Position numbers and translations under genes: made by a program
Notes under the pieces: generated by a model
Told to the model about the DNA's origin: nothing
The model's database searches: none
The model's input: the letters and a program-made list of their open reading frames with translations, nothing else
Part shown: piece by piece, positions 32,640-44,159 of the stretch
Layout: each line of letters opens with the position of its first letter
Position numbering within the stretch: position 1 is the stretch's first letter
From: Hemerocallis citrina
Taxonomy: Eukaryota; Streptophyta; Magnoliopsida; Asparagales; Asphodelaceae
Reading direction: 5' to 3'
Assembly: GCA_017893485.1 (NCBI GenBank)
Contig: JACEHZ010000600.1
Location: forward strand, 673,001-737,000
DNA length: 64,000 bases

Positions 32640-34232
32640 GGGTGCTCCATACTACAATATGCGGATGATGCAATTTTTTTCGGTAACGGAGACATGGCGG
32701 AAACGATCTGTTTTAAGGGTCGTTCTACTGTTTTGAGGCGTGGTCTAGCGTAAGGTTTAACTACCATAAGAGTGCTATGGTCCCTATTGCTTTATCGGAA
32801 GCAGATGTGGAGACACGCTAACATCCTCAACTGCAAGAGGGAAACCTTTCCTATTAAATACCTGGGCCTTCCACTCAGACAAGGTAAACTAAAGAAATCA
32901 GACTGGCTACCGATCATTGATAGGGTTGAGGATCGACTGGCGGGTTGGAAAGACAAGTTTCTTCCTCTTGGTGGAAGAGTGATCCTTATCAACTCGGTTC
33001 TGTCTAACCTTTCTACTTATTACATTTCTTTCTTTGAAGTCCCGAAATGAGTGATCCAAAGAATTGACCGCACTAGGACGAGATTCCTGTGGAAAGGAGC
33101 CCACACAAACAAGAGGGGTTACCATTTGATCCGATGGGAAAAAGTGTGCATGAAAAAATTTCATGGCAGGCTAGGTATCATCGACTTGAAAGACATGAAC
33201 CTGGCCCTATCGGACAAATGGTGATAGAAAGTATACCATCCAAATGAAGAAGGTTGGCAGGAGTTCACTCACTCTTACTTGCAAGGGAATGGATCAAGAA
33301 ATTTTGGTTTCCGAGGGGTCCTAAGGTATCTTGGTTCTAGAGAGGGATCGCCAGTGCAAATGGTTCGTTCTGCATGGCGACTATGGCGTTTATTGGCAAC
33401 AGCATGTCGACCAAATTTTGGTGGGACAAATGGTGTGGCGCCCACACACTTAGAGAAAGATTTCCAGACAACCACACCCCTCCATGGCCAAGTCGTGGAG
33501 AGGAAATTGGAAACCATCCTTTAGGATTCGACTTAGCCCGGAATCCCGTGAAAGGCTAAGGGCCCTCCAAGACTACATCGCGCAGACTGGGGTGAAGTGC
33601 TTGCACGGCCCAGACAAAACGTCTTGGGGCCTGGAGAACAATGGCTCTTTTACAGTTCACTCCTTATACAACTATATCCACTTCCGGGGATGAAAGCCTA
33701 AGTGGGCTACAATTCTCTGGAAGGCAAAGGCGCCCGCTTAAAGTTAGGGTATTCCTCTGGTTGGTTCTTAATAATGTCATCCTGACTAAAGAGAACATAG
33801 CCAAAAGATAACTGAACATTGCGACCAACTGTGAGTTCTGCAACCATCCAACGGAGTCGTTGAACCACTTGTTCATCGATTGCCAAAGGAGCAAGGAACC
33901 ACTGGTCGAAATTCTGTGGGCCTTGGGTACGAGCGAATATCCCAACACATATGAGGACATGTTGGTTGGTACTAAATTTGCACATATACGGCACAAGATG
34001 AAAGAAGTGTAGTACATCGCCATCACTACTACGACCTGGGTTTTATGGCTAAACAGAAAAACTTTTACTTTCGTGGTAATTGTAATAATACTTCTGGTAT
34101 TTTAACTCAAATCATGCATCTTATTTCCTTTTGGGCTACAACTGCCTCTACTGCGTCGAGAGGGAGGATCGCAGCATTCCAGGTAAACGAGTACGATAAT
34201 GAGGAGGTAGAGATTGGGCCTACCCTGAACTG
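32640..34232 (+). pseudogene. LINE RT thumb and C-terminal zf-RVT region, disrupted
   Basis: YLGLPLRQGKLKKSDW, DRLAGWKDKFLPLGGRVILI and FLWKGAHTNKRGYHL follow the catalytic core. From about 33620, SWGLENNGSFTVHSLY, VRVFLWLVLNNVILT and CEFCNHPTESLNHLFIDC form the zf-RVT domain, and WVLWLNRKTF ends it. Multiple frame changes are present. Confidence 0.75.
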
Positions 34233-34515
34233 AACGGGCAGACAACAGCCAAATACTCACCTTCCAGAGCTTTGTTGGAAGGACCGCTATGGTTATACTT
34301 GTTTTCTTTCGTACTTGTCTTGTGGTATGTCGGTATCACTTTTGGATTTGTCCCACCCTCTAGGGCGCTGTTGGAAGTTTATGTTTTATTTCATACTTTG
34401 TAGTTCCATGTACTTTCTCTCAGTACTTTGGGGTTGTTTAATTAAAATCTTATTAATGAAACAACGTGCCGGTATTCCACATTTTCCTTCATAAATAAAA
34501 TGATTTGTATTTATT

Positions 34516-35186
34516 TTTGCAAGATTTCTACACTACTAACACATCTCTCTCAAAATAATTAAAGCACCAGTAGACTCATAACAACCTTGTACATAACAAG
34601 GATTTATGAAATTTTCAATTGAATCAAGCATGAGTATAGCATCCTTCAGAAATATGATGTCACTTGGGTTGCATTATTATTCTATGCCAAGTAGTTCCAA
34701 CCATAATCTAAAAAATTAACTCCTCTTGCATTTAAGATCTTGCATAAACTAACTCAGTAAACAAAGCTCACAAAAAATGTTGCACACAGAGCTAAAAAAT
34801 CATGGAAACCAAGATAGCTCAAAAAATTTGAATTCTGAAAACATAACATAGGTTTACAAATTGATACATTGCACAAACATGAGACAGTGAACAGAACACA
34901 CAATGAGCTTGTAAATTATAGTTTGTCATCACTGCCTACACCAACACATAATAAAGCAAGGAACTAAATTTTTAAAAAGTAGTAGTCAGAATCAAACACT
35001 CCCCTCAATTGATATCAAGCATCAGTGTCTTCGGAACTTTCTCCAGAGTCAAAAATTAAATAACACAATGTATATTCATCTATCTCTATATTCGGATCTA
35101 AACACCATGCTCATAGGTTAATCAAACAAATAAATCATACCATACTAATTCAAACATTCAAAAAAAAAGCAAAAAACAAAATTTAC
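34516..35186 (-). other. Intron-like AT-rich sequence downstream of a leader-like exon
   Basis: On the minus strand this T-rich sequence follows a good donor (CAG|GTAAAT at 35187/35186) and runs to the LINE insertion site. No ORF. It may be the first intron of a lost or cryptic gene into which the LINE inserted. Confidence 0.35.
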
Positions 35187-35640
35187 CTGATCAGATTTAA
35201 GTTAGGGTTTCTGATGGGCGAAGACACAACAAGATTTGGGGATTTTCAGGATTTTCTGCAGAAGGTGGAGAAAGGAGGAGCTAAGGTTTCGGGAGCTTTG
35301 AAAGGGATTTGGAGGAAGGGCAGAGCTAGGGTTTCGTCGTGGATTGAAGGGGATTTGCATTGAGGAGGAAGGATTACGACGAAAGGAGAAGGGATTCCAA
35401 CGAAAGGAGGATTGATTTGGAGGAGCTGGTAACTAGGGTTTCTGAAGCTTCGAAGATTATGTCGAAGATGAAGAGAATTAGTGAGGGAGAAGGGGAGCTA
35501 CGGAACTAGGGTTCGCCAGGGTTTGAATTTCGACGATTTGGAAGGAGGAACTGGGTTCGTCGGGTAAGTGATAAGGGGATTTGGAGGAGCTTCGAATAGA
35601 GAAGGAGAGAAGGAAACTGAGAGAGAAGAGAGTGGTATAT
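35187..35640 (-). promoter_or_regulatory. Leader-like exon with AAACCCTA boxes
   Basis: Read on the minus strand, this GC-richer, pyrimidine-rich stretch contains several AAACCCTA telo-box-type words, starts just downstream of TATATA (about 35635-35640) and ends at a splice donor. This combination is typical of housekeeping-gene 5' leaders in plants. No coding exon could be attached with confidence. Confidence 0.4.
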
Positions 35641-35841
35641 ATTGGTCAAAATGACCAATATACCCTCGGGGATAAGTGAGAGGAGCGGTAGGAACCACAA
35701 CCGTTCGATCTTGATCTTGATTGAATTTTTTATCGGACGGCTAGCGGAACAGTTTGCACCCTCATTCACACTTCCCCTATTCGCAACGGAAGGGTTTACT
35801 ATATATATCTGTGTGTGTGTGCGCGTCTGTGTTTTTTTTTT

Positions 35842-35868
35842 GGGGGGGGGGGGGGGGGGAGGGGGGGG
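35842..35868 (+). repeat. Poly-G tract (18 G, A, 8 G)
   Basis: An unbroken run of 18 G followed by A and 8 more G, after a T run. It could form a G-quadruplex. Length may be uncertain because such runs are hard to sequence. Confidence 0.8.
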
Positions 35869-35884
35869 TTTCAGTGTGAAATGT

Positions 35885-36232
35885 GAGCCTCATATTTATA
35901 GGAGAAAATTCTCCTCATACAAGATGATTATAATCACTTGAGGGGACCCTCACTGAAGATCCACAATGTTCATCATTTTTATGCCAAAATATGTGTGTAG
36001 AAAAAATTAAATAGTTTGAAGGTCTTTTACTGTGCATCATATAATCCAATTGGTCCTAACTTTGGAATCAAGCATTTTGCAACCACATGATGCATATCTT
36101 GTAAAGGTCCTCTAAAACACTTGATTTTTTACACAAGTATTTTATGACCTAAAAATCATAATAAACTATGGAGGGTCCTACCAAGTGATCATAACCACTC
36201 TGTATGAAGGAATCTCCTCATACAAATATGAA
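35885..36232. mobile_element. MITE-like element with about 70 bp inverted ends
   Basis: The left end (GAGCCTCATATTTATAGGAG ... ATCACTTGAGGGGACCCTC) and the reverse complement of the right end (GAGTTTCATATTTGTATGAG ... ATCACTTGGTAGGACCCTC) align over about 70 bp with roughly three quarters identity. No coding. A clear target duplication was not found, because a CT microsatellite adjoins the right end. Confidence 0.55.
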
Positions 36233-36253
36233 ACTCTCTCTCTCTCTCTCTCA

Positions 36254-36288
<35 letters not shown>
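36233..36288. repeat. CT/AC compound microsatellite
   Basis: (CT)n with one CA interruption, then (AC)7. Confidence 0.9.
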
Positions 36289-38157
36289 AGTAAAATAATG
36301 AAAGAATTGGAAACATAAATTTGATTTTTCACCTGCTCTTGCATCTCAAACCATACACACCCTTAGGCTAGAGGGTATTTGGTTCGTCACAAGTAGTTGA
36401 TAGTGCAATAGAGTTTTTCAAATTTTCTCTCAATATTTTGATTCTAATAGAAAAAAAATAGCCTTTCAATTCCTTCTACTTAGGTCATTCCGATATTTAT
36501 TAAGCATATATATAGATAGCAAAAATTATAATGTAAATATGTGGAAAGGATAGATAGATCAAAATCAGATAAAATATTACAAATTTCCTTACTACAAAAT
36601 TTTTAAATTTTTAATTATGTATAATCTATGTATGCATATATTCTAGCTAGTAGCCTAGTATTAGGAAGGAGCGATACATGTAAAGAAAACTTTTTATAAG
36701 AAGAACGTATTCTCCTGGTATTTGGAAGAACAGGGTCTAATTAATTTAATTCCTCTACTAATTTACCTGCAAACGCATACTTCTGGAGAGACTTGATAAA
36801 ATGCATTACGGTCATTAGTATGGTTTTGGGTATTTGATTTGATCAATAAGGACAAGCAAGACAACTTTAGTTAAGAAAGAGTAGTCTTACGTTCTTAAAT
36901 ATTGCATCATAATATGATTGATAAAATAGTAGGAGAAATTTGTATTAGATGCCTAATTCAATAACTATTTACCATCAAAATTATATTCTGTCTATAGATT
37001 TTCAATTTCCAATTGTCTAAAATACTCCAAAAGATTCGTTTTGTTATTATAGATAGCAGTTGAAGAGAATGTACCTCTTCTAGCAAAAACAGAAAATGTC
37101 AATTTTCAGTTAAATCATACTATATTCCATTAATATGAATTGTAATTTTTTGATTGATTTCACTAAAAATAGTATAGTTGGAGAGCTTAAGAAAGGTAAC
37201 CTAAAAATATCTCAGTTTAAGGACTATGAAGATGCTGCATTAGAATTAATGTGGTGAGAAAGCAATATGCATTTTCATTGAAATATATGAAAAATAAAAA
37301 ATCCAATATGGAGCCCTCTCCCTTTTGACTGATGAAGCACTGATTGAGTAGGCTAATTGCTCTAGTGAGTCCAATCAGTAGGGGTTTTTTTAAAGGCTAT
37401 ATTGGTAGCAATCAAACCACGCCGAACAAAAACAACATTTATTTGTAAAAAACTGTAGAGAATAAGCTTGTGAAGCTCGTATCACCAGGCAGGATCAGCT
37501 CAGCTCAGCTCAGCTCAGTAAAAGTCGTTCTCGTGCATTCAATAAAAACATTACCAAACTTGAATAATATTTTCAAGTTGACTAAACAACTGAATGAACA
37601 TCAATATACCTGGTATGAGCACAGCCTATTTAGCATTCAACTAGGCACAATTCATCTAAGGATTGAGATCAATCCGTCTAAGCTAGTTCAATCTAATCGC
37701 AAAATTCCAGATAATTAGATACATTCATTCATATACTGGTTTTGAGGAATTGTTGCACGTATGCATTTAGTAGCTGAAATGTAAGTTCCTGAGGTCATTA
37801 TGGTTTATGCTTGCTTGACCCAATGTATATAGATCCACCAAGTTGTTTCCTTATTCTTCTTGTACTATGAATCAAGCACGAAATGAGCAAAACCAAGCCC
37901 AAAACAAGCTCAAACAAGACTCAACCATATGAACTGAAGAAATGAACATAATTCGAGCCAAGTCAAATCAAAGTTAGATTACTCAGAAACAAGCTTGAGC
38001 CCAATCTCAAGCTTGATCCAAACGTAATCAAGCTGAACATGTACAGCTAATTAACATCCAACTTATTTGACTCATTTACCAGCATAGTATGCGAGTGTTC
38101 TCCTACTAAAAGTCCCAATGCATATCAACTTAAGCATATCTGGATAATTCTAACAGT
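36289..38157. other. AT-rich intergenic DNA
   Basis: No gene or repeat boundary recognised, apart from a short run of CAGCT pentamers at about 37497-37518. Confidence 0.5.
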
Positions 38158-38160
38158 TGA

Positions 38161-38522
38161 GGCTGTGTTTGGGAATGGAGTTAAGAAAACCGGAGTTTTG
38201 GAGAGTTTTCTCCACTTTGGACTGTTTGGGAGCCAACTTGGAGTTGAGATAACTACAGTTATCTCAATTTTTTTCAGCTCAGAAGTTAAGAGAATTTCAT
38301 CTATTTCAACTCCACTAGGACCTCTTTTTTTTCTAAAGCATGGCCAACACCCCAAAATTATGAAGTTTAGCTAAGTTTAGTTGTTTGCCAAACACCCCAA
38401 AAGAAGTGGAGGTAAGATAATTGTTTGTGTGGAGCTAGAGGTGTGATAACTAAAGTTTGCAAACCTCTACCTTCACGTAAAACTAAAATTTAGTTAACCC
38501 AACTCCATTCCCAAACACAGCC
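38161..38522. mobile_element. Tourist/Harbinger-like MITE
   Basis: The termini GGCTGTGTTTGGGAATGGAG and, in reverse complement, the right end match perfectly over about 22 bp. The element is flanked by TGA on both sides (38158-38160 and 38523-38525). The GG(N)TGTTTGG start and 3 bp target duplication fit PIF/Harbinger MITEs, although the usual target is TWA. 362 bp, non-coding. Confidence 0.8.
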
Positions 38523-38525
38523 TGA

Positions 38526-39059
38526 ACCATCCTACCAACAATTCTATAATTTTTTGTGTCATTGTTGTCTATCATCAATAAAATTATACTACCATTAAAA
38601 AAGAATAACTACATTACATTGTGGTTTATGCACTTTTTGGCTGGTTTCGGCCTAAAAAATGAAAATTTTATACCAATTTTGGATTTTCAAATATCAATAC
38701 AGTACTCAAAGCGGTAAACCTAAAATCCATAGATTAATCTACTTTTCTTGATTGAAAATCCTAGGAATCTGAACGAGAAATAAACATTCAAGAAACCCTA
38801 ATTGGGTAATAATTTAAAAACCAAATAAAATACAATATAATTTAAAAAATCGAAGAGAGTGTGAGACGATAATTGACCTTGGATCTGCAACTTATTTTGG
38901 AGTGGGACAAGACGAACTCGAGAGAATGCGAGAGAGATGAATAAACAATAGGAACTAGTCTCGGTTCCCTCTCTGTGGAGTAATACATGATTGCACGTAG
39001 AATACACGTGTATTTTAAAGAGTCAACAATTTCATTTATTATTCTCCTACCGGTTTGGG
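38526..39059. other. Intergenic, nothing recognisable
   Basis: AT-rich with no coding similarity. Confidence 0.5.
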
Positions 39060-39069
39060 AACATATGTT

Positions 39070-39818
39070 TTTTTTTGATGAATCGGATAGAGCCGGCTCC
39101 AGCCATCAAAATATATATATATCAATTAAAACAGTTAATTTACAGGCAATAATCAATGGTTTTACATGGAGTAAAACAGAAATAAGAATACACAAATAAT
39201 ACAAAAAGGCTGATTAGCACGCCAAGCGGAGGGAGCGAGATCAAAACGAAGCGCCACACCGACAAAACAGGACGGGGGCGGAGTCATCATCCGGGAAAAA
39301 AACCCAGCTTCTGATGGAAACAACCAAACAATCCGAACCCGAAGGAATATCGGGACGACAGGAGAGCGCCAAGAGCCAGGAGACCAAACCTCCCCACTCG
39401 AAAACCACCAACTCCACTGGCAGTCCCATGGAACTCTAGCAGCACAACGGAAGCTAAGACAGACTGCCTAAACCACGGATGGCAAAGCAAATACAAGTCT
39501 CAACTGAGCACCAGCAGATGAGCTGACACAGCAGCTGCATTCCGCGCTAAAAGACGGGCACTCACACACGAATCTGCGAAGTCTTATAGACTTTCTTATT
39601 GTAACACCGCTTCACCGGGGGGGGGGGCGGCTACCATCACTGAAGGGGGGGATGAAGTCGCAAGGTCAAAAGAACTGGCTTCGACGCGGAGCGATGGGGT
39701 AAAGAGACAAGTGGAGGGACAACTTGAGGCCAATGACGAGGCTATAGGGACGGTGCTAGTAATAAAGGAATGACGGGGGAGAGAAGAGTCAACCGTGACC
39801 GGGGGAGACTTAGGGGGA
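39070..39818 (-). mobile_element. 5'-truncated LINE-like insertion with target duplication
   Basis: A GC-rich 749 bp block is flanked by AACATATGTT (39060-39069 and 39819-39828). Its left end begins with a T run, the poly(A) tail of a minus-strand insertion. This is the signature of target-primed reverse transcription. On the minus strand, 39596-39823 holds a Ser/Pro-rich frame and the rest resembles a LINE 3' region, but no RT motif is left. A processed transcript of another kind is possible. Confidence 0.65.
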
Positions 39819-39828
39819 AACATATGTT

Positions 39829-40467
39829 AAGTAAGATAACTGGAAATACTTGGATATATCTAATAAATTTACAGGTTAATTGTTATTATTAGAAATATAC
39901 ATCAAATATTTTTCCAGATTTAAATTTTTTTTTATTTTTATATTTATATATTTAAAATATTTGATACAATCTGTTGTAATTATTTTGAGGTATTTGTTAA
40001 TGAAAGTGTCTCATACTTTCAACACGATCATTTTATCTTTGTAATCTTTTTCTCTTCTACTGTCCACACCCTTTTACTAAAGCTTTTTCCCTAAAATTGA
40101 TTTAATGAATCAAAATATTTATAAAGCTGTATTTCGATCGCATATTGATCAATTTGTTGAAAGTAGCATTTTGTAGAGGACTTTCACAGTAAAACCGAAA
40201 AGAAAAAAGGAGATCAATAACTACTGATAGAAAGTAAACAAGGAGAGTGGTAACAATAATGTAACAAGTTATTGAGAGAAATCGGATAAGCTTGTATTCA
40301 ACCTGGATGACCGGTCCCGGACAATTGCAACGATCAAAGAATTTAACGGTGACTGCTGCACTAACAAACTCAAAAATAAGTCATTGCTTGTTGTAAGACG
40401 AAATCTAAAACCAGAGCTATCATCAGACCTCTTACCTGTTGGAATTGGGGCATCAACGAACATCCAT
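39829..40467. other. AT-rich intergenic DNA
   Basis: No feature recognised. Confidence 0.45.
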
Positions 40468-41232
40468 TGTCGCAGCAGAATTAAATAGAGCAATGAAAAA
40501 GTCGAAGTAGATGAGACGAATTAATTGAAAAAGCAAGTAGATCCACCAATCCAACACAAACACAACGAGGATTTATCTCGGTTAGCTTTTGCTTAATCTG
40601 GGGGAAAATATAGAGAGATCTGATATTTAAATAGAAGATATTATAAGGAGTTACTGATTCACTCAATACAAAGAATTAAACTCACTCACCAAGAACTATC
40701 TCTCTCTCAAGCATCTCTTTGTAATGGAAAAAATAATCTATGAAGTACTCTACTCTCATATTGGAGGAGTTCACAATATATATAGAAGAATAGAGAGAAA
40801 TCTATATCTAATCATAATTCTCAGTCGTCCGATAAAACCTGGAAAAGAAGTAACTGAATAGGAGTCGTACGATCTACCTTGGAGTTGAAGATTGGGCTGA
40901 AACGATCTAATAAATCGAGGCCCGAAACGAACACAGCGCCGCGGTCGGTCCACCGTCCAACAAGACCGGTCGACCGTCCTCCTCTCGGCCAAACCCTCTA
41001 CAACTGTGGTCGGGTGTGCAGTCGGAGGTGCGGTCAACCGCAACTTTGGACAGTCAACTGCAACTATGTCTGCACCATTGCTGCTCTGTTTTCTTCTACT
41101 CTCTTCGACGCTTCGACCTCCGAGCTTTATCTTACCTTATTCTAATCTGAACCACGAGTATTCAAGACACATCATGCTAATAGGGACATCTTGCCAAATG
41201 CTAATACGGTTTAGTACTGTGCTCTACAAACA
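40468..41232 (-). repeat. Probable LTR of a copia-type element, minus strand
   Basis: On the minus strand it has a U3-like part rich in GGTCGACCG-type words (40930-41060), a TATATATATT promoter candidate near 40775-40785, and an end resembling copia R-U5 (GTGTTTGTGTTGGATTGG near 40550, finishing CTGCTGCGACA). Borders are guesses based on TG/CA. I found no target duplication or primer site, so a degraded LTR fragment is as likely as a solo LTR. Confidence 0.4.
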
Positions 41233-41542
41233 CTCGCGCTTAGAAAAAAGAAATTGAGTTAGACCCCCAATCATTCATTCATTCTTAAAAAAAAAGAACT
41301 CGTTATCCCAAACCACTAGTTGCTCATTCTCTCCTTTTGCCCTCCTGGTTCCATTTCCCTTTTCACGAGTAGAACAACCACATCTCCAGCCACCACATTG
41401 ACATCTCCAGCCATGTCTTCACGTCACACCAACTGACCGAGGTAATGCCTCTTTCTTCTTCTTCTTTTTTTAAGTCAAAGCTCGAGGCTCATTTTATTGT
41501 TATTATGACAGCTTTACAAAACAGAAGTCACATACCTAGAAC

Positions 41543-41827
41543 TAGGGCTGCAAACGGTCCGAGCTACTCACAAGCTACTCGGCTCGAGCTCGATCAAAGC
41601 TCGACTTGATCAATGCTCGACTCGATCAATGCTCGACTCGATACGAGCTCGAGCCGAGCTCGAGCTTGGGCGTTTTGTGATTATTAGGTTAAGCTCGCGA
41701 GTACTCGGCTCGAACTCGGTCAAAGCTCGGCTCGAAACAAGGTCGAGCCGAGCTCGAGCTCGATTGCTTAACGAGCCGAGCTCGAGTCTCAAGAATCTCG
41801 GCTTGACTCGGCTCGATTGCAGCCCTA
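41543..41827. mobile_element. hAT-type MITE with perfect 8 bp target duplication
   Basis: Starts TAGGGCTGCAAACGGTCC and ends CTCGATTGCAGCCCTA, imperfect inverted repeats. CCTAGAAC flanks it exactly on both sides (41535-41542 and 41828-41835). The interior is a dense series of GAGCTCGAGC/CTCGGCTCGA words, giving strong secondary structure. 285 bp, no coding. Confidence 0.9.
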
Positions 41828-41979
41828 CCTAGAACAAACCACCAGCACCACTAGAAAACAAGGAGAAGGGCTTGCCTCATACAAAAAATACAGAGAATGC
41901 CTCTTTAACTTTGCCCGATTCGTACATTTATTGTAAGGAAACATTATCATTTTAAATTGTAAACTTTTTTTTCACAGTT

Positions 41980-42567
41980 TTTTTTAATTAGCAAAAGGTG
42001 ACCACGTCACTGCTTCATTAATAGACAGTTAATGAAAAAGTACAATAAAACATCCCACACCACCAGTGTTAAGAGATGCTAGAGCAATAAACCAAAAACA
42101 GAACCTCAAACATGTAGGTTCAGAGCCTAATACATCAGTAACACATTAAGGTTTCAATTACATGAAAGGCCCAAATAAATTAAGATAAACAGCTAGCTGA
42201 AGATGCCGACCACCTCCACTCTCAATCATCCGGCATGGACGACTATTCCTCCTCCACTCGCAACCTCTTTTTGTCGCTTGCCAGACCTGCCCAAGCATGA
42301 ACAAAAGCAGATATTTTATATATTACGGAAAAGAATCTATAATTAATCTGAAGAAAACACAAATCATTTTAGTCTAGCCATAGAGCCCACATAGTAGCGG
42401 CCGCTACAATATCCCAAGACCATCTAGACTCTCTACTAATCTTAGCAACTCTCCATTCCCCTCACATCTCAGTAGAAGATGTTGGAAACTCTACTAAACC
42501 AAAACCTAAGCAAATAACTTCCCAAGCGAGTGTAGCTCAAGGACAGGATAAAAGAATATATTCACTG
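41980..42567 (-). mobile_element. 5'-truncated LINE with 11 bp target duplication
   Basis: Flanked by TTTTCACAGTT (41969-41979 and 42568-42578), with a T run at the left end representing the poly(A) tail. On the minus strand the translation near 42390-42360 reads AATMWALWLD followed by ND, the C-terminal WALWLxRN motif of plant L1 zf-RVT regions, and the 3' end contains TGTCTATTAATGAAGC. About 590 bp. Confidence 0.78.
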
Positions 42568-42648
42568 TTTTCACAGTTAATGTATACAACAGTTGTTTTG
42601 CATCTTGTGATGGGCTGATAGCCTCATAGCCATATATTTTCTTCTATA

Positions 42649-43213
42649 TCTATATAATAAAACACAAAGAAAGCTATCAAGTGGCTCTCCTTCAATTCCC
42701 AAAAAATTAAAGGCCCAAATCTAACTTCACTATATATATATATAATAAAACACAAAAAAAGCTATCAAGTGGCTCTCCTTCAATCCCCAAAAAATTAAAG
42801 GCCCAGATCTAACCTCACAAAACATATTTTCCCTCCAAAAGTTTCTTCCCAAAACTCAAATTCAAATCCCCGGCCAAAACAACTCCTATATTTATTTATT
42901 TATTTATTTATTTATTTCTCTTTTTCCCTCCCTCTTCTATTCAAAAAAATTAAGAAAATAAAAATTTTAAAAAAATTTACAAAATAAAAAATTTAAAAAC
43001 TAAAAAAATTAAAAATTTAAAAACTTTCAAAATAATTCAAAAAAATAAATAAAAAATCATATAATATGTTTTTTGCTGGACCACAAAAGTTTCTCATATA
43101 ATATGTTTGATACTTCAATTAATTTGTTTGATCTCCAAAACTATTTTATATGATCGAACAAGGTGCACCGTTTCGAAGACGTACCGTAAGCACGTGTGAA
43201 TGGGCAAACCTAG
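42649..43213 (+). mobile_element. Short non-autonomous Helitron with both termini
   Basis: The 5' end TCTATATAATAAAACACAAA is preceded by host A. The 3' end is an imperfect hairpin ACGTACCGTAAGCACGT (43179-43195) followed by GGGCAAACCTAG and host T. This matches the A|T insertion and TC...CTRR ends of Helitrons. 565 bp, no coding. The first roughly 86 bp are repeated in tandem from about 42735. It belongs to the same family as the minus-strand copies A-C, whose ends match. Confidence 0.88.
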
Positions 43214-44110
43214 TGTGTATATATATGTCGAGCACTCATCAGTTACTGTCAGGGTAATAAAACTAATTTTCGTTCATACACTAAAAATCATATGAATTTC
43301 ATTCCTAGAGTAGGAGATGAAAGATTCATCTGTTCCCTCAATTCGTTCCGTAAAACAAATTGAACAATACTATGCATCAGAACAATATTGTAGATGGATA
43401 TACTTTCCTTCACAATTCAAAATCAGCACAAAGTGATTCAAATACCCTCGTAGTCGTAGAGGCTTGAATAATATCTGTATCACTAAAAGTTGAAGATGGG
43501 TGTGCAAATTTTTTTTAAAAATATATTAAAAAAACTCCATAATGAAGATGGGTAAATGTTATAATACAAGCCCAATAATTCAAATAACCTTAAGCCTGTT
43601 TAAAATCAAAGCAAGGGGCCCAGCTGACTCTTAAAGCCTGGACAGTAATTAAGAAAAATAAAATAAAATAAAATAGGAGAGAAATTGATAAACAATGGTG
43701 TTCTATTTTGATTAAAATCTCTCTCATGGTTAGTGAAAACTTTTGATTTTAACTCTACATATACCACAGCAAATAGACTTATCAAACTATATATTGAGAC
43801 TCGGGATCATTATTTTTTTCCCCACACCTTATCGTTTAGACGCAAAATTCTTATATTTGGGTTTTAGAAATAGAAATTTTGAGTTGGAATTGTAGTCGTT
43901 GAAATCCAAAATTTGAGTTCAACGGTGGATGCTTTTTTTATTTTTGAATTTTGTTTGTTGATTATAAATATAAAAAAATTGAGTCCAACACAATTTTTTT
44001 ATGACAAAAATTGTACGCATAGGAATACATAATAATTTCTATAGGTCCATTCAATCTCATCCCTTGATTAAATAGTTAAACCAATCTAAAAGTAACTTTA
44101 TATGCATGAA
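43214..44110. other. AT-rich intergenic DNA
   Basis: Only A/T runs and no recognisable gene. Confidence 0.5.
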
Positions 44111-44159
44111 TAATCATATTGGCTATATTCTATAGGGAAAAAAAAAAAAAAAAAATGGG

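Larger units (their letters stand above)
29430..34499 (+). mobile_element. L1-type LINE, coding capacity lost
   Basis: Flanked by a perfect 16 bp target duplication ATGATTTGTATTTATT (29414-29429 and 34500-34515). It contains, in order, an ORF1 remnant, endonuclease, reverse transcriptase and zf-RVT regions, ending with a short AAATAAA tail after TTATTAATGAAAC. Stops and frameshifts are scattered and there is a 471 bp internal duplication. At 5.07 kb it is nearly full length, though the small ORF1 suggests some 5' truncation. Confidence 0.9.
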
